A stretch of DNA of 64,000 bases. Source: Pseudoxanthomonas sp. SE1. Lineage in GTDB: Bacteria > Pseudomonadota > Gammaproteobacteria > Xanthomonadales > Xanthomonadaceae. The stretch spans positions 1,231,001 to 1,295,000 of the forward strand of contig NZ_CP113783.1 of the NCBI RefSeq assembly GCF_029542205.1, in the 5' to 3' direction. Shown one piece after another: positions 61,371 through 64,000 of the stretch; the first letter of the stretch is position 1, and each line of letters begins with the position of its first letter. Under the pieces are notes generated by a model. The model had not been told where the DNA came from. It did no database searches and saw nothing but the letters and a program-made list of their open reading frames with translations. A program made the translations under genes and the position numbers.

Positions 61371-64000
61371 TCAGAAGTCCGCGCGCAGGCCCAGGCTGAT
61401 GCGGCGGCCCGACTTCTCGTACATCGTCGGGAACGACGGGTCCATGGTGTAGCCGCTGGTCACTTCGTCCGTCAGGTTGATGCCCTTCAGGCTCAGCTTC
61501 AGGTGGTCGCTGATGCGGTAGCCGATCGATACGTCCAGCTGGCCGTAGGCGTCGCGCCAGATCGGGTACATGTTGTAGCCGATCGACTCCACGTACTCGT
61601 CCTTGTGGTTGTACGACACGCGCGCATCGAAGTGCTGGTTCTCGTAGTAGGCGGTCAGGTTCCAGGTCTTCTCCGCCAGGCCCGGCATCGGCGTGCGGAT
61701 GCCCAGGTCGGATTCGCCGGCCAGCGAACTGTCCAGCATCGTGTAGTTGGCATTGATGCCGAAGCCGTCCAGGGATGCGTGCAGCGCCGACAGCGGCAGG
61801 TTGGCGATCAGCTCGATGCCGTCCACGTCGTACGAGCCGCTGGCATTCACCGGCTGGTACACGTCGAAGTCGTAGTAGCCGTTGAGCGTGCCGTTGGCGT
61901 TGTAGACGGCCACGTCCTCGACCACGCCGGTCAGCGCGTTCACCACCACGCCGTCGATCTTCTTGCGGAAGTACGACGCCGCCAGCAGGCCGCCGTTGTC
62001 CAGGTACTTCTCCAGGCCGATTTCCCACTGTTTAGCGTAAGTGGGCTTCAGGTCCGGGTTGCCGTCGGTGAAGCGGAACGAGCTCCAGCTGGCGGTGCGT
62101 TTGTAGGCCACGTCGGTCAGTGCCGGACGGATCAGCGTCTCGGAGCCGGCGGCGCGCAGCAGCAGGCCGTCGGCGAGTTCGGCGGTCAGGTTGAAGCTGG
62201 GCAGTACGTCGGTGTAGCCGCCGTCGCTCGACACCGGCGTGTCGGTATAGCCGGTGCTGCCGTCCGGGTTCTGCACCGGGTGGTAGCCGAACGACACCAC
62301 CGAGGTGTCGACGTAGCGCGCGCCCGCGTTCACCGTGACCGGCACACGACCAAGGGTGAAGTCGAAGTTGGTCATCGCGTACAGCGCGGCGACCTCTTCG
62401 TCCACGCGGTAGTACTGCGCGTCGTCGAACGGCGTGGCGAAACCGGGGTACCGGAAGTAGCCGCGGGCGAAGTCGTTGGACACCTGCTGCCAGTCGAGGT
62501 CCTTCACGCTGTAGGCACCGCCGGGGACGATGTCGCCGATCCATTGCAGCGGGCTGTCGGCCAGCGTGCGCGTATTGACCCAGGACGTGTCGCCGGGGCC
62601 CGGACCGGTGATCTTGAGTTCGCCGTACTGGCGCTCCTTGCTGCGGTCGGTGTAGCGGCCGCCGAACTGCACGCTGCGCAGCGCAGGCAGGAACGGCAGG
62701 TCGAGCTTGCGGGTGACGTCGAGCTTGGCGGCGTACTTGTCGTCGTCGATCTTCTCCAGCGTGGTTTCATACGCCTCGAACAGGTAGCGCTCGGGCGAGG
62801 CGTACATGTCGAAGCCGGCGGAACTCGCACTGGGAATGGTCTCGCCGCTGCGGCCGGTCCAGCGCGTGCGCGACGGCGCATAGGCGACGTGCTTCAGGTT
62901 GGAATAGTCCAGCGTCTTCTCCGCACCGGAGTAGCCGGCCATCGCTTCCACGTCCCAGAGATCGTTGTTCCAGTCCAGCGCCAGGCTGTACTGGCCGTAG
63001 TCGGTCTTGTTGATGCGCTCCTTGCTGAGGAACTCATGCTGGGTGGCGGTGTAGGACACGTCGCGCAGCACCAGCATGCCGTACTCGGACAGGGTGGTGT
63101 CGTCGTACTCGTGGATCGTTTCCAGCGTACTGCGGCTGGAGGCGGAGTAGGCGGCGGCGTCGTATTCGTCTTCGGTCGTGTCGTAGCCACCCACCATCGC
63201 GTCGAACGTCAGGCTGAAGGTGCTGCTGGGCCGGTACTGCAACGAGGCGGTGGCGCCCCACTTTTCCTGGTCGTTGAGGTAGACGCGGTCGCCCACCTTG
63301 TCCTGGAAGATGATCAGGTTGCTTTCTGCGGTATCCGCGCGGTTGTCGATGGTCCAGCCGGTGTCGCGCTCGACCACGGCCTCGGCCTGCGAGCCGCGGG
63401 TGCCGGAGGCGCCCAGGAAGCGCGACAGCGGGCGGAAGTTGATGCCCGAGGTGGAGTCGGTGCGGTTGGTGCGCTGCGCATGCGCGAAGGAGACCAGTGC
63501 GCCCCAGTCGCCCCAGGTGTCGCTGGCCAGGAAGGCGAACTTGGGGTCGGTTTCTTCGGAGATCGAGTTATGCGCGCCCTCGGCGGAGAACACCAGCTTG
63601 CGATCGCTGTAGTCGAAGGGCCGCGCGGTGGAGATCTTCACCGAACCGGCGATGCCGCCTTCCTCGTCGGCGGCGGTGGGCGATTTCTGTACGGTGACCT
63701 GCTGGATGATCTCCGAGGCGAACAGGTCGAATTCGACATCGCGCCCGCCGCTGCCGGAGGCGGTGGCCAGGTCGTTGATGGAGACATGGGTGTATTCGGA
63801 AGGCAGGCCGCGCACGTTGACCTTGCTGCCCATGCCCTTGTTGCGCTCGATGGTCACGCCGGGCATGCGCTGCAGCGCTTCGGCGAGGTTCTGCTCGGGA
63901 AAGTCCGCCACGTCGGTGGCGACGATGGAATCGGAGAAACCCACGTTGTAGCGCTTGATGTCGACGGCCTGTTCCAGGCTGCGGCTGTAGCTGCCGACCA
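61371..64000 (-). CDS. TonB-dependent receptor (5' end outside the window)
   Basis: At least 875 residues, open to the window edge; signal peptide and TonB box are not seen. The plug domain is present (SIVATDVADFPEQNLAEALQRMPGVTIERNKGMGSKVNVRGLPSEYTHVSIND), followed by a large beta-barrel with regular aromatic strands and the terminal signature SLGLRADF. The ALQRMPGV and VNVRGL blocks resemble TonB receptors of the carbohydrate-uptake type common in Xanthomonads. Substrate unknown; the adjacent lipoprotein suggests a phosphorylated or ester compound. Confidence 0.93.
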   Translation of the reverse strand, partial: VGSYSRSLEQAVDIKRYNVGFSDSIVATDVADFPEQNLAEALQRMPGVTIERNKGMGSKVNVRGLPSEYTHVSINDLATASGSGGRDVEFDLFASEIIQQVTVQKSPTAADEEGGIAGSVKISTARPFDYSDRKLVFSAEGAHNSISEETDPKFAFLASDTWGDWGALVSFAHAQRTNRTDSTSGINFRPLSRFLGASGTRGSQAEAVVERDTGWTIDNRADTAESNLIIFQDKVGDRVYLNDQEKWGATASLQYRPSSTFSLTFDAMVGGYDTTEDEYDAAAYSASSRSTLETIHEYDDTTLSEYGMLVLRDVSYTATQHEFLSKERINKTDYGQYSLALDWNNDLWDVEAMAGYSGAEKTLDYSNLKHVAYAPSRTRWTGRSGETIPSASSAGFDMYASPERYLFEAYETTLEKIDDDKYAAKLDVTRKLDLPFLPALRSVQFGGRYTDRSKERQYGELKITGPGPGDTSWVNTRTLADSPLQWIGDIVPGGAYSVKDLDWQQVSNDFARGYFRYPGFATPFDDAQYYRVDEEVAALYAMTNFDFTLGRVPVTVNAGARYVDTSVVSFGYHPVQNPDGSTGYTDTPVSSDGGYTDVLPSFNLTAELADGLLLRAAGSETLIRPALTDVAYKRTASWSSFRFTDGNPDLKPTYAKQWEIGLEKYLDNGGLLAASYFRKKIDGVVVNALTGVVEDVAVYNANGTLNGYYDFDVYQPVNASGSYDVDGIELIANLPLSALHASLDGFGINANYTMLDSSLAGESDLGIRTPMPGLAEKTWNLTAYYENQHFDARVSYNHKDEYVESIGYNMYPIWRDAYGQLDVSIGYRISDHLKLSLKGINLTDEVTSGYTMDPSFPTMYEKSGRRISLGLRADF

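Overview
This is high-GC chromosomal DNA from the Xanthomonadaceae (Lysobacteraceae). Protein style and gene order (tsf-rpsB back to back with map-glnD-dapD-dapE; uvrA opposite rplU-rpmA-obgE; rpsT opposite murJ-ribF-ileS-lspA-ispH) recall Pseudoxanthomonas, Stenotrophomonas or Lysobacter, but the genus cannot be fixed from the window alone. I see no prophage, insertion sequence, CRISPR array or plasmid gene. Nearly everything is core genome, dotted with several families of short palindromic intergenic repeats.

Layout. 1-16 kb: an HDOD-GGDEF signalling protein, EF-Ts and ribosomal protein S2 on the minus strand. Then, on the plus strand, methionine aminopeptidase, the PII uridylyltransferase GlnD, the lysine/DAP genes dapD and dapE with an ArsC-like protein between them, and asparagine synthetase B. 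A penicillin-acylase-family hydrolase, a bacterioferritin-like protein and thiopurine methyltransferase follow. 16-28 kb: topoisomerase IV subunit A, an SLC13-type transporter, tRNA-Leu(CAG), RNase R, a GFA-domain protein, RlmB, a DmpA-type peptidase, an XRE-cupin regulator divergent from an RhtA-type exporter, and RNase T. 28-39 kb: an hvfABC (bufferin-type RiPP metallophore) cluster, then the phosphate regulon pstS-pstC-pstA-pstB-phoU with a second pstS and a phosphate-type porin. 38-48 kb: endonuclease III, two crotonases, an FKBP-like protein, a DUF1289-Nudix fusion, SseA, a PCuAC copper chaperone, a thioesterase and UvrA. 48-58 kb: L21, L27, Obg, S20, MurJ, RibF, IleRS, LspA and IspH. 58-64 kb: small envelope and stress proteins, a PHP-domain lipoprotein and the 3' part of a TonB-dependent receptor cut by the window edge.

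The most interesting feature lies before asnB. A 27-codon reading frame at 10044-10127 carries seven asparagine codons. It is followed by a strong terminator-like hairpin (10152-10179) whose left arm can instead pair, over nine perfect bases, with the distal part of the small reading frame. A third pairing inside the frame completes the arrangement expected of a ribosome-mediated attenuator, here apparently sensing Asn-tRNA. I know of no description of it, but that needs a literature check.

Second in interest is the hvf cluster, whose precursor has two EF-hand loops between two clusters of EGKCG repeats. Other regulatory signals read directly are Pho boxes before both pstS genes and the porin, with 11-base phasing and the same distance to the -10 in both pstS promoters; twin 18-bp operators over the -10 elements of the regulator/rhtA pair; and start-proximal -10 boxes suggesting leaderless map and ispH mRNAs.
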